From positions 1 to 38,188 of the forward strand of contig CAMKTJ010000023.1 of NCBI GenBank assembly GCA_946415645.1: DNA of 38,188 nucleotides, in the 5' to 3' direction. Numbering within the stretch: the first letter of the stretch is position 1; every line of letters begins with the position of its first letter. The DNA comes from an uncultured Prevotellaceae bacterium. GTDB taxonomy: Bacteria; Bacteroidota; Bacteroidia; Bacteroidales; Bacteroidaceae. Shown one piece after another: positions 9,396 to 18,353 of the stretch. The position numbers and the translations under genes are program-made. Under the pieces are notes generated by a model. That model searched no databases, was not told the DNA's origin, and saw only the letters and a program-made list of their open reading frames with translations.

Positions 9396-10522
9396 CATTC
9401 CAACTATTACATACTGACGACAAGACAAATGCACGTGCCGGTCTTATAACTACTGATCACGGTCAGATAGAGACCCCTATCTTCATGCCTGTAGGCACCG
9501 TAGGTAGTGTAAAGGGACTTACCGTCAACGATCTGAAGACACAGGTGCAGGCACAAATCATCCTGGGTAACACCTATCACCTGTACCTTCGCCCCGGCAC
9601 TTCTATCTTGGAGAAGGCAGGCGGCTTGCACAAGTTCAACGGATGGGACAGACCTATCCTGACGGACAGTGGCGGATTCCAGGTATTCTCACTTACAGGA
9701 ATCAGAAAGCTTACCGAGGAAGGCTGCACTTTCCGTAGTCATATTGACGGCAGCAAGCATATGTTCACCCCTGAGAAGGTGATGGATATAGAGCGCAGCA
9801 TAGGTGCGGATATCATCATGGCCCTGGACGAATGTCCTCCAGGAACCAGCGATTTCAACTATGCCAAGAAAAGTCTGGGCTTGACAAACCGTTGGCTCGA
9901 CAGATGTTTCAAGAGGTTCAACGAGACGGAACCGCTGTATGGCTACCAGCAAAGCCTCTTCCCTATTGTTCAGGGATGTACCTATGCAGAATTGCGTAAG
10001 CAGAGTGCCGAGTTTGTTGCCAGCAAGGGTGCCGACGGTAATGCCATAGGCGGATTGGCTGTAGGTGAACCTACCGATGTCATGTACGAGATGATAGAGG
10101 TGGTTAACGAGATTCTGCCTAAGGACAAGCCTCGCTATCTGATGGGTGTAGGAACGCCAGCCAACTTACTCGAAGCTATTGAACGAGGCGTGGATATGTT
10201 TGACTGCGTAATGCCCACCCGTAACGGACGTAATGCCATGCTCTTTACCAGCGAGGGCATAATGAATATGCGCAACAAGAAATGGGAGGATGACTTCTCC
10301 CCCATCGACCCCAACGGTACAGCAGATGTGGATGTATTCTATTCACGTGCCTACCTGCACCACCTCTTCAAGGCGCAGGAGTTGCTAGCACTTGAGATTG
10401 CCTCCATCCATAACCTTGCCTTCTATCTGTGGTTGGTAAAGGAAGCCCGCAAGCATATTCTGGCAGGAGATTATTCTACGTGGAAGAGCGGCATGATCAG
10501 AAAAGTAACAAACAGATTGTAA
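9392..10522 (+). CDS. tgt: tRNA-guanine transglycosylase
   Basis: Exchanges guanine-34 for preQ1 in GUN-anticodon tRNAs, an early tRNA step of queuosine synthesis. The 376-residue TIM barrel has Asp92 in TDSGGFQVFS and the nucleophile Asp271 in MFDCVMPTRNGR. The usual zinc site CxCxxC before the RAYLHHL segment is absent: the aligned positions (309-316, GTADVDVF) contain no cysteine, while the partner histidine region IHNLAFY (His340) remains. I recall other Bacteroidota Tgt proteins lacking these cysteines too, so this is probably a lineage trait. The start overlaps lon by 4 bases. Confidence 0.95.
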   Translation: MTFQLLHTDDKTNARAGLITTDHGQIETPIFMPVGTVGSVKGLTVNDLKTQVQAQIILGNTYHLYLRPGTSILEKAGGLHKFNGWDRPILTDSGGFQVFSLTGIRKLTEEGCTFRSHIDGSKHMFTPEKVMDIERSIGADIIMALDECPPGTSDFNYAKKSLGLTNRWLDRCFKRFNETEPLYGYQQSLFPIVQGCTYAELRKQSAEFVASKGADGNAIGGLAVGEPTDVMYEMIEVVNEILPKDKPRYLMGVGTPANLLEAIERGVDMFDCVMPTRNGRNAMLFTSEGIMNMRNKKWEDDFSPIDPNGTADVDVFYSRAYLHHLFKAQELLALEIASIHNLAFYLWLVKEARKHILAGDYSTWKSGMIRKVTNRL

Positions 10523-10531
10523 AAATCCGGC

Positions 10532-11635
10532 ATGAAGATTCCATTCTTAAAACGAATAGACAAATACCTGATAGGCAAGTTCCTGGGGACTTACATCTTC
10601 TCCATCGTGCTTATTATCAGTATTGCCGTTGTATTCGATTTTAACGAGCACGTGGATGATTTCACTACCAACCACGCACCATGGAAAGGAATCCTGTTTA
10701 CTTATTATCTGAACTTCATACCCTACTACGTTAACCTGTTCAGCTCTCTATTTGTCTTCCTGAGCGTTATCTTCTTTACATCCAAACTGGCAGATAATAG
10801 CGAGATCATTGCCATGATCAGTACTGGCATGAGCTTCAAGAGGCTGATGGTCCCCTACATGATCAGTTCTCTGGTCATTGCATGCGCCACATTCTATCTG
10901 GGTTCTGAGGTCATACCACGTGGTAGTATTAAACGCTTAGCGTTCGAGAGCCAATACAAGAAGAACAAGAAGAATCCCACTTATGCCGACCGTGTCCAGC
11001 TTCAGTTGGAAGACGGAGTCATTGCCTACATGGAGCATTTTGACGGCATCAGCAAGACGGGCATCCACTTCAATCTGGACAAATTCAAGGACAAGAAGTT
11101 GGTATCACACCTAACTGCAGGAACTGTCAAATATGACACCCTTAGCGATGTGCGTAACCATTGGACGCTGAACAATGTTACCATCCGTGAGCTGCATGGT
11201 TATCGCGAGAAGATTACCCACTATAGCAGCATTGATTCTATTATAGCCATAGAACCCAACGATTTCCTGTTTACCCGCAATATGCAGGAAACCATGACAA
11301 ATAAGGAATTGTTGGAATACATAGAGAAACAGAAGAACAGAGGAAGCAAGAACCTGAAGGTCTTCGAGGTTGAATACCACAAGCGCTTTGCTACGCCCTT
11401 TGCCGCCTTTATCCTCTCCACCATTGGTATGTCCTTGTCATCCAGAAAACGCAAGGGAGGCATGGGACTGGCCTTAGGTATCGGCATCGGCTTAAGTGCA
11501 ACATATATTCTTCTGCAGACGGTATCCGCCTCCTTCTGTATAAACGCTGGATTATACCCCATGCTTGCCGCATGGATTCCTAACATATTATTTACCTTTA
11601 TTGCATGGTATCTTTACAAGAAGGCACCCAGATAA
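10532..11635 (+). CDS. LptF/LptG-family LPS export permease
   Basis: A 367-residue inner-membrane protein of the YjgP/YjgQ family, a subunit of the LptB2FG transporter that extracts lipopolysaccharide from the inner membrane. The N terminus (IDKYLIGKFLGTYIFSI) and two further early membrane segments precede a large periplasmic beta domain (about 130-260). The segment ATPFAAFILSTIGMSLSSRKRKGG and two last helices close the protein. One permease gene alone cannot show whether this is LptF or LptG. It sits 9 bases after tgt. Confidence 0.88.
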   Translation: MKIPFLKRIDKYLIGKFLGTYIFSIVLIISIAVVFDFNEHVDDFTTNHAPWKGILFTYYLNFIPYYVNLFSSLFVFLSVIFFTSKLADNSEIIAMISTGMSFKRLMVPYMISSLVIACATFYLGSEVIPRGSIKRLAFESQYKKNKKNPTYADRVQLQLEDGVIAYMEHFDGISKTGIHFNLDKFKDKKLVSHLTAGTVKYDTLSDVRNHWTLNNVTIRELHGYREKITHYSSIDSIIAIEPNDFLFTRNMQETMTNKELLEYIEKQKNRGSKNLKVFEVEYHKRFATPFAAFILSTIGMSLSSRKRKGGMGLALGIGIGLSATYILLQTVSASFCINAGLYPMLAAWIPNILFTFIAWYLYKKAPR

Positions 11636-11642
11636 TAGAACG

Positions 11643-12899
11643 ATGGATTTTTACGATTTAGACTTAAACGACTTGGTGCTTGACGCACTCGATGATATGA
11701 ACTTCACCGAGACCACTCCTATTCAGGAACACTCTATCCCTCCCATACTGGAAGGCAGGGACATCATGGGTATTGCCCAGACGGGAACGGGAAAGACAGC
11801 TGCATATCTGTTGCCCGTGCTAAGCCTGTTACAGGATGGCGGCTACCCCAAGGACGCTATCAACTGCGTCATCATGTCCCCTACCCGCGAGTTGGCACAA
11901 CAGATAGACCAGGCCATGCAAGGTTTCGCCTATTATCTGGACAATGTCAGCAGCATTGCCGTTTATGGTGGTAACGACGGTATCCGATACGAGCAGGAGA
12001 AACGTGGTATGCAGAGCGGAGCAGACGTTATCATAGCTACACCAGGTCGTCTTATCAGTCATATCACATTAGGTAATATAGACCTTAGCAAGGTCTCTTT
12101 CTTTATCCTCGATGAGGCCGACCGCATGCTGGATATGGGCTTCTGCGATGACATTCTGAAGATTGCCAAGCAACTGCCACAGAAGCATCAGACCATCATG
12201 TTCAGTGCTACCATGCCCAAGGATATTCTGCAACTGGCACACCAGCTGCTTACGGATCCTGTAGAGGTCAAGCTTTCACTGAGCAAACCGGCAGAAGGTA
12301 TCTCACAGAGTGCCTATATCTGCTACGAGCCTCAGAAGCTGGGCATTGTCAAGGAGATATTCAAGGAGCGTAAGCCAGAAAGGGTGATAATCTTTACCAG
12401 CAGCAAGGTCAAGACAAAAGACCTTGCCATCAGCATCATACGTGCAGGATACAAGGCCAAGGCCATGCACAGCGACCTCAGCCAGTCAGAACGAGACAAT
12501 GTTATGTACGAGTTCCGCAGTGGCAAGATAGACATCCTTGTTGCTACAGACATTGTAGCCCGTGGTATTGATATAGATGACATCCAACTGGTCATCAACT
12601 TTGACGTTCCACATGACAAGGAGGACTATGTTCACAGAATAGGCAGAACGGCCCGTGCAGGCAAGAACGGACGTTCCATTACCTTGGTTTCCGACAAGGA
12701 CCAGCAGTATTTTGCCCGCATAGAGCGTTTCCTGGAGAAGGATGTGGAGAAACTTCCCATTCCCCAGTCATTAGGTGAAGGTCCTGTATATAATAAGGAA
12801 ACTCATAAAAAGAAAAATTGCCATTCTAGAAAGAACGGCAATAACAGAGGCAAGGCCTACAGTAAGAAAAATAAGAGCCAAAAGAAGGACAAGGCTTAA
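11643..12899 (+). CDS. DEAD-box RNA helicase (RhlE-like)
   Basis: ATP-dependent RNA helicase of 418 residues. Motifs in order: Q motif ([11 protein letters not shown]), Walker [34 protein letters not shown], and in the second RecA domain [15 protein letters not shown] and [11 protein letters not shown] lysine/arginine-rich tail follows ([10 protein letters not shown]) as in RhlE-type helicases of ribosome assembly or RNA decay. The open frame begins at 11565, inside the permease gene; the ATG at 11643, 7 bases after the permease stop, is preferred because conserved sequence starts there. It ends tail to tail with ribH. Confidence 0.93.
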   Translation: MDFYDLDLNDLVLDALDDMNFTETTPIQEHSIPPILEGRDIMGIAQTGTGKTAAYLLPVLSLLQDGGYPKDAINCVIMSPTRELAQQIDQAMQGFAYYLDNVSSIAVYGGNDGIRYEQEKRGMQSGADVIIATPGRLISHITLGNIDLSKVSFFILDEADRMLDMGFCDDILKIAKQLPQKHQTIMFSATMPKDILQLAHQLLTDPVEVKLSLSKPAEGISQSAYICYEPQKLGIVKEIFKERKPERVIIFTSSKVKTKDLAISIIRAGYKAKAMHSDLSQSERDNVMYEFRSGKIDILVATDIVARGIDIDDIQLVINFDVPHDKEDYVHRIGRTARAGKNGRSITLVSDKDQQYFARIERFLEKDVEKLPIPQSLGEGPVYNKETHKKKNCHSRKNGNNRGKAYSKKNKSQKKDKA

Positions 12900-13393
12900 A
12901 GGCCTTGAATACTTCTTTTGTAATCCACCATCTTAATAGCAGTTACGGCGCACTCGTCGCCCTTGTTGCCAAGCATACCACCGCATCTCTCCTCGGCTTG
13001 CTCCATTGTATTGCAAGTCAGCAGACCATAGATAACGGGGACTTTGCCTGTGGCATTCAAGTCGGCAAGACCTTGGGTAGTACCCTGACAGATATAGTCG
13101 AAGTGAGGGGTATCACCCTTGATAACGCAGCCGATGGCTATAACGGCATCTACCTTACCAGAATTGACAAAGGCAGAAGAACCAAAGACCAGTTCAAAGC
13201 TACCGGGCACTGTCTGAACAAGGATATTCTCCTCCTTGGCACCATGACGTGTCAAGGTATCAAAAGCGCCCTGTAAGAGGGCGCCTGTGATTTTGCTATT
13301 CCATTCGCTTACCACAATGCCGAACTTCATGTCGGCAGCACTGGGTACAGAAGCGAAATCGTAATCTGAAAGATTGTGTAAAGCAGAAGCCAT
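12896..13393 (-). CDS. ribH: 6,7-dimethyl-8-ribityllumazine synthase
   Basis: Penultimate enzyme of riboflavin synthesis, joining 5-amino-6-ribitylaminouracil and 3,4-dihydroxy-2-butanone 4-phosphate. The 165-residue protein shows the family segments [37 protein letters not shown] and [18 protein letters not shown]; the catalytic histidine is in TPHFDY. It starts 3 bases after the TPR gene stop and shares its last bases with the converging helicase gene. No FMN riboswitch was noticed upstream, and no other rib gene is nearby. Confidence 0.95.
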   Translation of the reverse strand: MASALHNLSDYDFASVPSAADMKFGIVVSEWNSKITGALLQGAFDTLTRHGAKEENILVQTVPGSFELVFGSSAFVNSGKVDAVIAIGCVIKGDTPHFDYICQGTTQGLADLNATGKVPVIYGLLTCNTMEQAEERCGGMLGNKGDECAVTAIKMVDYKRSIQGL

Positions 13394-13396
13394 CGT

Positions 13397-14074
13397 TTAC
13401 TCCTTTACACGCTCAATATACTTGTCAATCTCGTTGTACTGCATACTCTGCTGGTACTTGGTCTTGATCTGAGTGTAGCAGTCCAATGCCTTGTCCTTCT
13501 GCCCCAAAGACTCATAGATCTGACCAGCCTGAATCAGGTAGATGGGGCTCAGCGTGTTGTTGTCAGCCTTCTTGGCAGCCTTAACAAGCATCTCAACAGC
13601 CTTCTCGTTCTGACCCAGCTCAGCATAGCAGTTACCGATTGTACCGATAACAGAGGGGCTAACCATGTCATCGCCACAGCTGCTATAGTCCTCCAACTGG
13701 TCGATAGCATCCTGATACTTCTCCGTCTGATACAGACAAAGACCAGCATACAGATGAGCCAGATTAGCAGCCTTTGTGCAACCGTACTCATCAGCAATTG
13801 CCAGGAAACCAAGGTTCTGACCATCACCGTTCAAAGCCTTCTCGAAGTCACCGTTCATGAAATACTCCTGAGCAGCGAACATGCTCTCGTCAGCCTTGTT
13901 GCTACGGGGTACAATGTAGAACTGATGAAGCAGCAATGCTGCGATGATAATTGCAAGCAAAGTGCTGCCACCATAGACAATAGCTTTCTTGTTCTTCTCA
14001 TAGAAAGACTTTGAGGCTACCAAAGCTTCATCAAACTCGTTTACCTCGTAATTGTTTTTTTTGTTTTTTGCCAT
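13397..14074 (-). CDS. TPR-repeat membrane-anchored protein
   Basis: A 225-residue protein with a lysine-rich cytoplasmic start (MAKNKKNNYEVNEF), one membrane helix (IVYGGSTLLAIIIAALLLH, about 34-52) and tetratricopeptide-like helices to the end, including ALNGDGQNLGF, AELGQNEKAVEML and YESLGQKDKALDCY. The layout resembles YfgM/AncA-type chaperone-associated TPR proteins. The open frame runs to 14119, but the promoter box at 14117-14124 rules out that longer start. Likely one operon with ribH. Confidence 0.85.
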   Translation of the reverse strand: MAKNKKNNYEVNEFDEALVASKSFYEKNKKAIVYGGSTLLAIIIAALLLHQFYIVPRSNKADESMFAAQEYFMNGDFEKALNGDGQNLGFLAIADEYGCTKAANLAHLYAGLCLYQTEKYQDAIDQLEDYSSCGDDMVSPSVIGTIGNCYAELGQNEKAVEMLVKAAKKADNNTLSPIYLIQAGQIYESLGQKDKALDCYTQIKTKYQQSMQYNEIDKYIERVKE

Positions 14075-14116
14075 TTTATTTAATGTTTTATCTTTGTGTT
14101 CAACCGAAATTACGTG

Positions 14117-14124
14117 CAAAAATA
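14117..14124 (-). promoter_or_regulatory. -7 promoter box for TPR gene and ribH
   Basis: The minus strand reads TATTTTTG, matching TAnnTTTG, 43 bases upstream of the ATG at 14074. It overlaps the first codons of the longer open frame and so decides the start. Confidence 0.6.
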
Positions 14125-14199
14125 ACTAATTTATCGCAGATGATAAAATTTCAACAAAGATATTTTACGTTTCATGTGCTTAAATAGAAATAAATGATG

Positions 14200-14207
14200 T
14201 AATTTTG
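14200..14207 (+). promoter_or_regulatory. -7 promoter box for recF (near-leaderless)
   Basis: TAATTTTG ends at 14207 and the recF ATG is at 14216, so transcription probably begins at or a base or two before the start codon. The box covers an upstream in-frame GTG, which therefore cannot be the start. Confidence 0.55.
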
Positions 14208-14215
14208 TGTTCGAA

Positions 14216-15313
14216 ATGATATTGAAGCACCTTTCCATAATCAATTACAGGAACATTCCTTCGTGTGAATTAGACCTTTCTCCAAAAATTAACTGTTTCT
14301 TGGGGATGAACGGCGAGGGAAAGACCAACCTGCTTGATGCCATCCATTTTCTAAGTCTTTGCAGAAGCTATGCCACCAGTCAGGATTCGCTCTGCATCCT
14401 GCACAATCAGGACATTATGTCCATTGCCGGACAGTATGAAACAGAGGATGGCACCCCAGAAGATATACATATAGGTATCAGGCGAGGCCAGAAGAAGGTT
14501 GTCCGTCGTGGTAAAAAAGCTTACAAGCGCTTGGTTGAACACATAGGACTGATTCCCCTGGTGATGGTTTCTCCTGCTGACCAGTTCCTGATTGCAGGGG
14601 GCAGCGAGGAAAGGCGCCGGTTCATGGATATCATCATCTCGCAGTACAATCCTATATACATGGAGGCATTGCTGCGATACAACAAGGCCCTGCAGCAACG
14701 CAATGCCTTGTTGAAGGAAGAGATTGCCCCTGACCCAGAAATGTTCCTGCTTTGGGAAGAGCAGATGGCCAAGGAGGCTGAATATATCTACCAGTGCAGA
14801 CAGGAATACATAAAGGACTTCACCCCTATCTTCCAACGCTTCTACAACCACATTTCCAAGGAGAAAGAGATTGTGGAACTACGCTATGTCTCACATTGTC
14901 AGCGCGGTCCGTTGCTGGAGCAACTAACCAGAGACCGCTTCCGTGATCAGGCTGTAGGCTACTCGCTGCATGGTGTTCACAAAGATGATTTGGAGATGCT
15001 GTTGGGCGGATATGCCATCAAGAGAGAAGGCTCGCAGGGACAGAACAAGACCTTCCTGATTGCCCTCAAACTGGCGCAGTTCGACTTCCTGAAACGTACG
15101 GGCAGCAAGACAACTCCCCTACTCCTCTTGGACGATATCTTCGACAAGCTGGATGCTGAGCGAGTAGAGCAGATTGTATCCCTTGTCAACAATGACCTGT
15201 TTGGTCAGATATTCATTACGGATACCAACAGAGACCATCTGGACAGTATTCTTCAGAAATCCAGTGGGGACTACCGTATCTTCCACGTTAAAAACGGCAA
15301 CGTAACATTATGA
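14216..15313 (+). CDS. recF: DNA replication and repair protein RecF
   Basis: SMC-like ATPase of 365 residues that loads RecA at single-strand gaps with RecO and RecR. Walker A is GMNGEGKTN (from about residue 30), the signature region is EGSQGQNKTF and Walker B is LLLLDDIFDKLD; all are intact. The ATG at 14216 is preferred over a GTG nine bases earlier because of the promoter position. It overlaps the DUF721 gene by 4 bases (ATGA), a pairing seen in many Bacteroidota and close to the recF-DUF721 order of other phyla. Confidence 0.95.
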   Translation: MILKHLSIINYRNIPSCELDLSPKINCFLGMNGEGKTNLLDAIHFLSLCRSYATSQDSLCILHNQDIMSIAGQYETEDGTPEDIHIGIRRGQKKVVRRGKKAYKRLVEHIGLIPLVMVSPADQFLIAGGSEERRRFMDIIISQYNPIYMEALLRYNKALQQRNALLKEEIAPDPEMFLLWEEQMAKEAEYIYQCRQEYIKDFTPIFQRFYNHISKEKEIVELRYVSHCQRGPLLEQLTRDRFRDQAVGYSLHGVHKDDLEMLLGGYAIKREGSQGQNKTFLIALKLAQFDFLKRTGSKTTPLLLLDDIFDKLDAERVEQIVSLVNNDLFGQIFITDTNRDHLDSILQKSSGDYRIFHVKNGNVTL

Positions 15314-15600
15314 TAAAGAACAAGCCCAAGCAGTTAGGTGACTTACTGATGCAGTTTCTCAGAGCCGAAGGACTGGAAACTCCCCTACTGGAACACCGTA
15401 TTATAAATGCGTGGCCTGCCGTTATGGGCGATACCATAAGTCGTTATACATCTGAACTGTACATCAAGAATTCTATCCTTTGGGTAAAACTAAAAAGTCC
15501 TGCCCTGAAGCAGAACCTTCTGATGATGCACGGCGACATAACACGCAAGCTGAATGCTTACGTGCAGTCGCAGGTTATAACAGATGTGCATTTCCTTTAG
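15310..15600 (+). CDS. DUF721 protein (DciA-like)
   Basis: A 96-residue protein with the DUF721 core: LGDLLMQFL, a central [17 protein letters not shown] segment ([13 protein letters not shown]), and [23 protein letters not shown]. Related DciA proteins load the replicative helicase, and the position directly after recF agrees with a DNA replication role, though the short form here has not been tied to a function by anything in this sequence. Its last 4 bases overlap the converging metH. Confidence 0.85.
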   Translation: MIKNKPKQLGDLLMQFLRAEGLETPLLEHRIINAWPAVMGDTISRYTSELYIKNSILWVKLKSPALKQNLLMMHGDITRKLNAYVQSQVITDVHFL

Positions 15601-18344
15601 AAAAGGTCTAACTTCCTTTTCCTGGCTTCCTCAAAACTCAATATCTCTGCAGGCTTATCCTGCTCACAGAGTTGTTGCTGTTCCTTCTGCAGCTTATCCA
15701 TGGCCTCTTCCCTTGTAACAGGATTGATGAACTTGGCTGCCAAGGGTGCATTCTGACTGGCATCCTTCACCCAGATTACAGAACCGTCATATTGCGGAGC
15801 AATCTTCAGAGCCGTATGCAAAGGACTGGTAGTAGCACCACCAATCATTACAGGAACAGAGATTTCTGATTCCTTCAGCAGCCTTACCACCTTTATCATC
15901 TCATCCAGGCTGGGAGTTATCAGTCCGCTCAGACCAATGATATCAGGTTTCAGCTCCAAGGTCTTCTTCACAATCTCCTCGGCAGGAACCATCACGCCCA
16001 AGTCTATAATCTCGTAGCCGTTACAAGCCATCACCACAGAGACAATGTTCTTGCCAATGTCATGAACATCGCCCTTGACAGTAGCCAGAAGAACCTTTCC
16101 TGCTGACGAGGTCTTGTTCACCTTCTGCTGTTCAATGTAGGGTTGCAGTATGGTAACGGCCTGCTTCATACAACGGGCAGCCTTTACCACCTGAGGCAGG
16201 AACATCTTGCCCTCACCAAAGAGACGGCCTACGTTATTCATGCCATCCATAAGAGGGCCTTCTATCACCTTAACGGCCAACTGGTATTTCTCCAAAGCCT
16301 CCTGCAGGTCGGCCTCCAGATTTGCTGAGATACCTTTTGTCAGGGCATCTATCAGTCGTACCTCAACGGGCTTTTTTACAGACTCCTCCACAGGTTTCTC
16401 TACCACGTCTGTAGCTTCCTGCGCTATCTCTTGCGCCAAGGCAATCAAGGCATCCACACTCTCCTGTGCAGGTCTGATCAATGCCTCTTCTATGATTTGG
16501 AGTTTTTCTGCAGGAATATCCGTGTACATGACTTTGGTTGAGGGATTTACAATACCAAAGTCCATACCCTTCTGCTGTGCATGAAACAAGAAGACGGCAT
16601 GCATGGCTTCCCTTAACCAGTTGTTTCCACGAAAGGAGAAACTCAGGTTACTGACACCACCGCTGACATGAGCACCTGGCAGGTTTGTCTTTATCCATTC
16701 TGTAGCACGGATAAAGTCCAGGGCATACATGTTATGCTCAGGAATACCTGTTGCCACGGACAGCACATTAGGGTCAAAGATAATATCCTGTGGAGGGATT
16801 CCCACCTTATCTACAAGGAGACGGTACGAGCGTTCGCAGACAGCAATCTTACGTTCATAGGTATCAGCCTGTCCTGTCTCGTCAAAGGCCATTACCACCA
16901 CGGCAGCCCCCATCATCTTGATGTCACGGGCATGAGACAGGAAGACCTCTTCCCCCTCCTTCAGCGATATACTGTTGACGATACACTTACCCTGCAGACA
17001 TTTCAGTCCCTGGCAGACAACCTTCCAGTTACTACTGTCTATCATTACAGGAACACGGTAGATATCAGGGTCGCAGGCCAGCATGTTCAGGAAATGCTTC
17101 ATTTCCTTCTCGGCATCCAACAGACCGTCGTCCATGTTCACGTCCAGTACCATGGCACCGTCATCTACCTGCTTACGGGCAATGGCCAGTGCCTCCTCGT
17201 ATGAACCTTCCTTTATCAGACGCAGGAACTTACGTGAACCTGCCACGTTACATCTCTCGCCCACATTCACAAAGACCGACTCACTGCCTGCACGCACCTC
17301 CGTCAGTTCCAAACCAGACAGCCACATATTCTCTGGGCGTGCCACAGGCTTGTGAACAGGCTCCGTCTTCAGCGTAGTCAGCGCCTTTATATGCTCAGGC
17401 GTGGTACCACAGCATCCGCCAATGATGTTCACCAAGCCTTCCTCCGTGAAATGACGCATCTGCGATAGCATCATCTCAGGCGTCTGGTCATAACCGCCCA
17501 GGGTATTGGGCAGACCGGCATTAGGATGTGCAGTAATATAATAAGGTGCTTTCTCTGCCAGCGTTCTCAGACAGGGCAGCATATCCTCGGCGCCGAAGGA
17601 GCAGTTCAGACCCACACTCAGGATGGGAGCATGCTGCACACTGGCCAGAAAAGCCTCCAGTGTCTGACCGCTCAGCAGACGGCCAGCCTTGTCGCTGACC
17701 GTGACACTCAGCATCAGAGGGATATCCTTACCGCTTTCATTGCGTATGGTCTGGTAGGCGTGGATACCCGCCTTACAGTTCAGTGTATCAAAAACGGTCT
17801 CCAACAGAATACCGTCCACATTGCAGTCAAAGAGCACCTGCATCTGTTCCCTGTAAGCCTCAAACATCTCGTCGTACGATACGGCACGATAAGACGGGTC
17901 GTTTACATCCGGGCTCATAGACAGCGTCTTGTTGGTTGGACCGACAGTAGCAATAACAAACTTATTGGCTGCCAAGCCTGCATGTGCTGCCTGGTATTCA
18001 GCAACAGCCTCGCGTGCAATCCTTACGGCCTCACGGTTCAACTCCTTTACGAGATGTTCGCAATGATAGTCAGCCATAGAGATTTGCTGGCTGCTGAAGG
18101 TGTTGGCTGTAATGATGTCAGCTCCTGCCTCCAGATACCTGCGGTGGATATCCTTTATGACGTCAGGCCTTGTCAGTACCAGAATATCATTGTTACCCTG
18201 CATCTGACCGGGTATATCCTGGAACCTCTCGCCTCTGAAATCCTGTTCTGTAAGGTGGTAGCTCTGAATCATGGTACCCATGGCACCATCCAGAATCAGC
18301 AGCTCCCCACCGGCTAATACCTTTATTATATTATTATCTGTCAT
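15597..18344 (-). CDS. metH: Cobalamin-dependent methionine synthase, lacking reactivation domain
   Basis: Transfers the methyl group of methyltetrahydrofolate to homocysteine through cobalamin. Domains: homocysteine-binding barrel (1 to about 325, zinc ligands Cys248, Cys311, Cys312 in IIGGCCG), pterin-binding barrel (about 355-600), B12 cap helices (about 665-740) and B12-binding fold with axial His761 in DVHDIG. It ends at 915 residues; E. coli MetH (1227) has a further SAM-binding reactivation domain of over 300 residues, absent here. A partner in trans would be needed for reductive repair. A Val/Glu/Lys-rich linker (about 645-662) separates the halves. It starts 9 bases after the M16 gene stop. 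Confidence 0.95.
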   Translation of the reverse strand: MTDNNIIKVLAGGELLILDGAMGTMIQSYHLTEQDFRGERFQDIPGQMQGNNDILVLTRPDVIKDIHRRYLEAGADIITANTFSSQQISMADYHCEHLVKELNREAVRIAREAVAEYQAAHAGLAANKFVIATVGPTNKTLSMSPDVNDPSYRAVSYDEMFEAYREQMQVLFDCNVDGILLETVFDTLNCKAGIHAYQTIRNESGKDIPLMLSVTVSDKAGRLLSGQTLEAFLASVQHAPILSVGLNCSFGAEDMLPCLRTLAEKAPYYITAHPNAGLPNTLGGYDQTPEMMLSQMRHFTEEGLVNIIGGCCGTTPEHIKALTTLKTEPVHKPVARPENMWLSGLELTEVRAGSESVFVNVGERCNVAGSRKFLRLIKEGSYEEALAIARKQVDDGAMVLDVNMDDGLLDAEKEMKHFLNMLACDPDIYRVPVMIDSSNWKVVCQGLKCLQGKCIVNSISLKEGEEVFLSHARDIKMMGAAVVVMAFDETGQADTYERKIAVCERSYRLLVDKVGIPPQDIIFDPNVLSVATGIPEHNMYALDFIRATEWIKTNLPGAHVSGGVSNLSFSFRGNNWLREAMHAVFLFHAQQKGMDFGIVNPSTKVMYTDIPAEKLQIIEEALIRPAQESVDALIALAQEIAQEATDVVEKPVEESVKKPVEVRLIDALTKGISANLEADLQEALEKYQLAVKVIEGPLMDGMNNVGRLFGEGKMFLPQVVKAARCMKQAVTILQPYIEQQKVNKTSSAGKVLLATVKGDVHDIGKNIVSVVMACNGYEIIDLGVMVPAEEIVKKTLELKPDIIGLSGLITPSLDEMIKVVRLLKESEISVPVMIGGATTSPLHTALKIAPQYDGSVIWVKDASQNAPLAAKFINPVTREEAMDKLQKEQQQLCEQDKPAEILSFEEARKRKLDLF

Positions 18345-18353
18345 CCTTATAGA

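Noticed and set aside
14075..14119. Upstream extension of the TPR gene
   Set aside because: The promoter box at 14117-14124 covers its start; the residues MHVISVEHKDKTLNK are not TPR-like or signal-like.
17526..18317. A 263-codon open frame antisense to metH
   Set aside because: Complete overlap with conserved MetH coding sequence; no recognisable motif.
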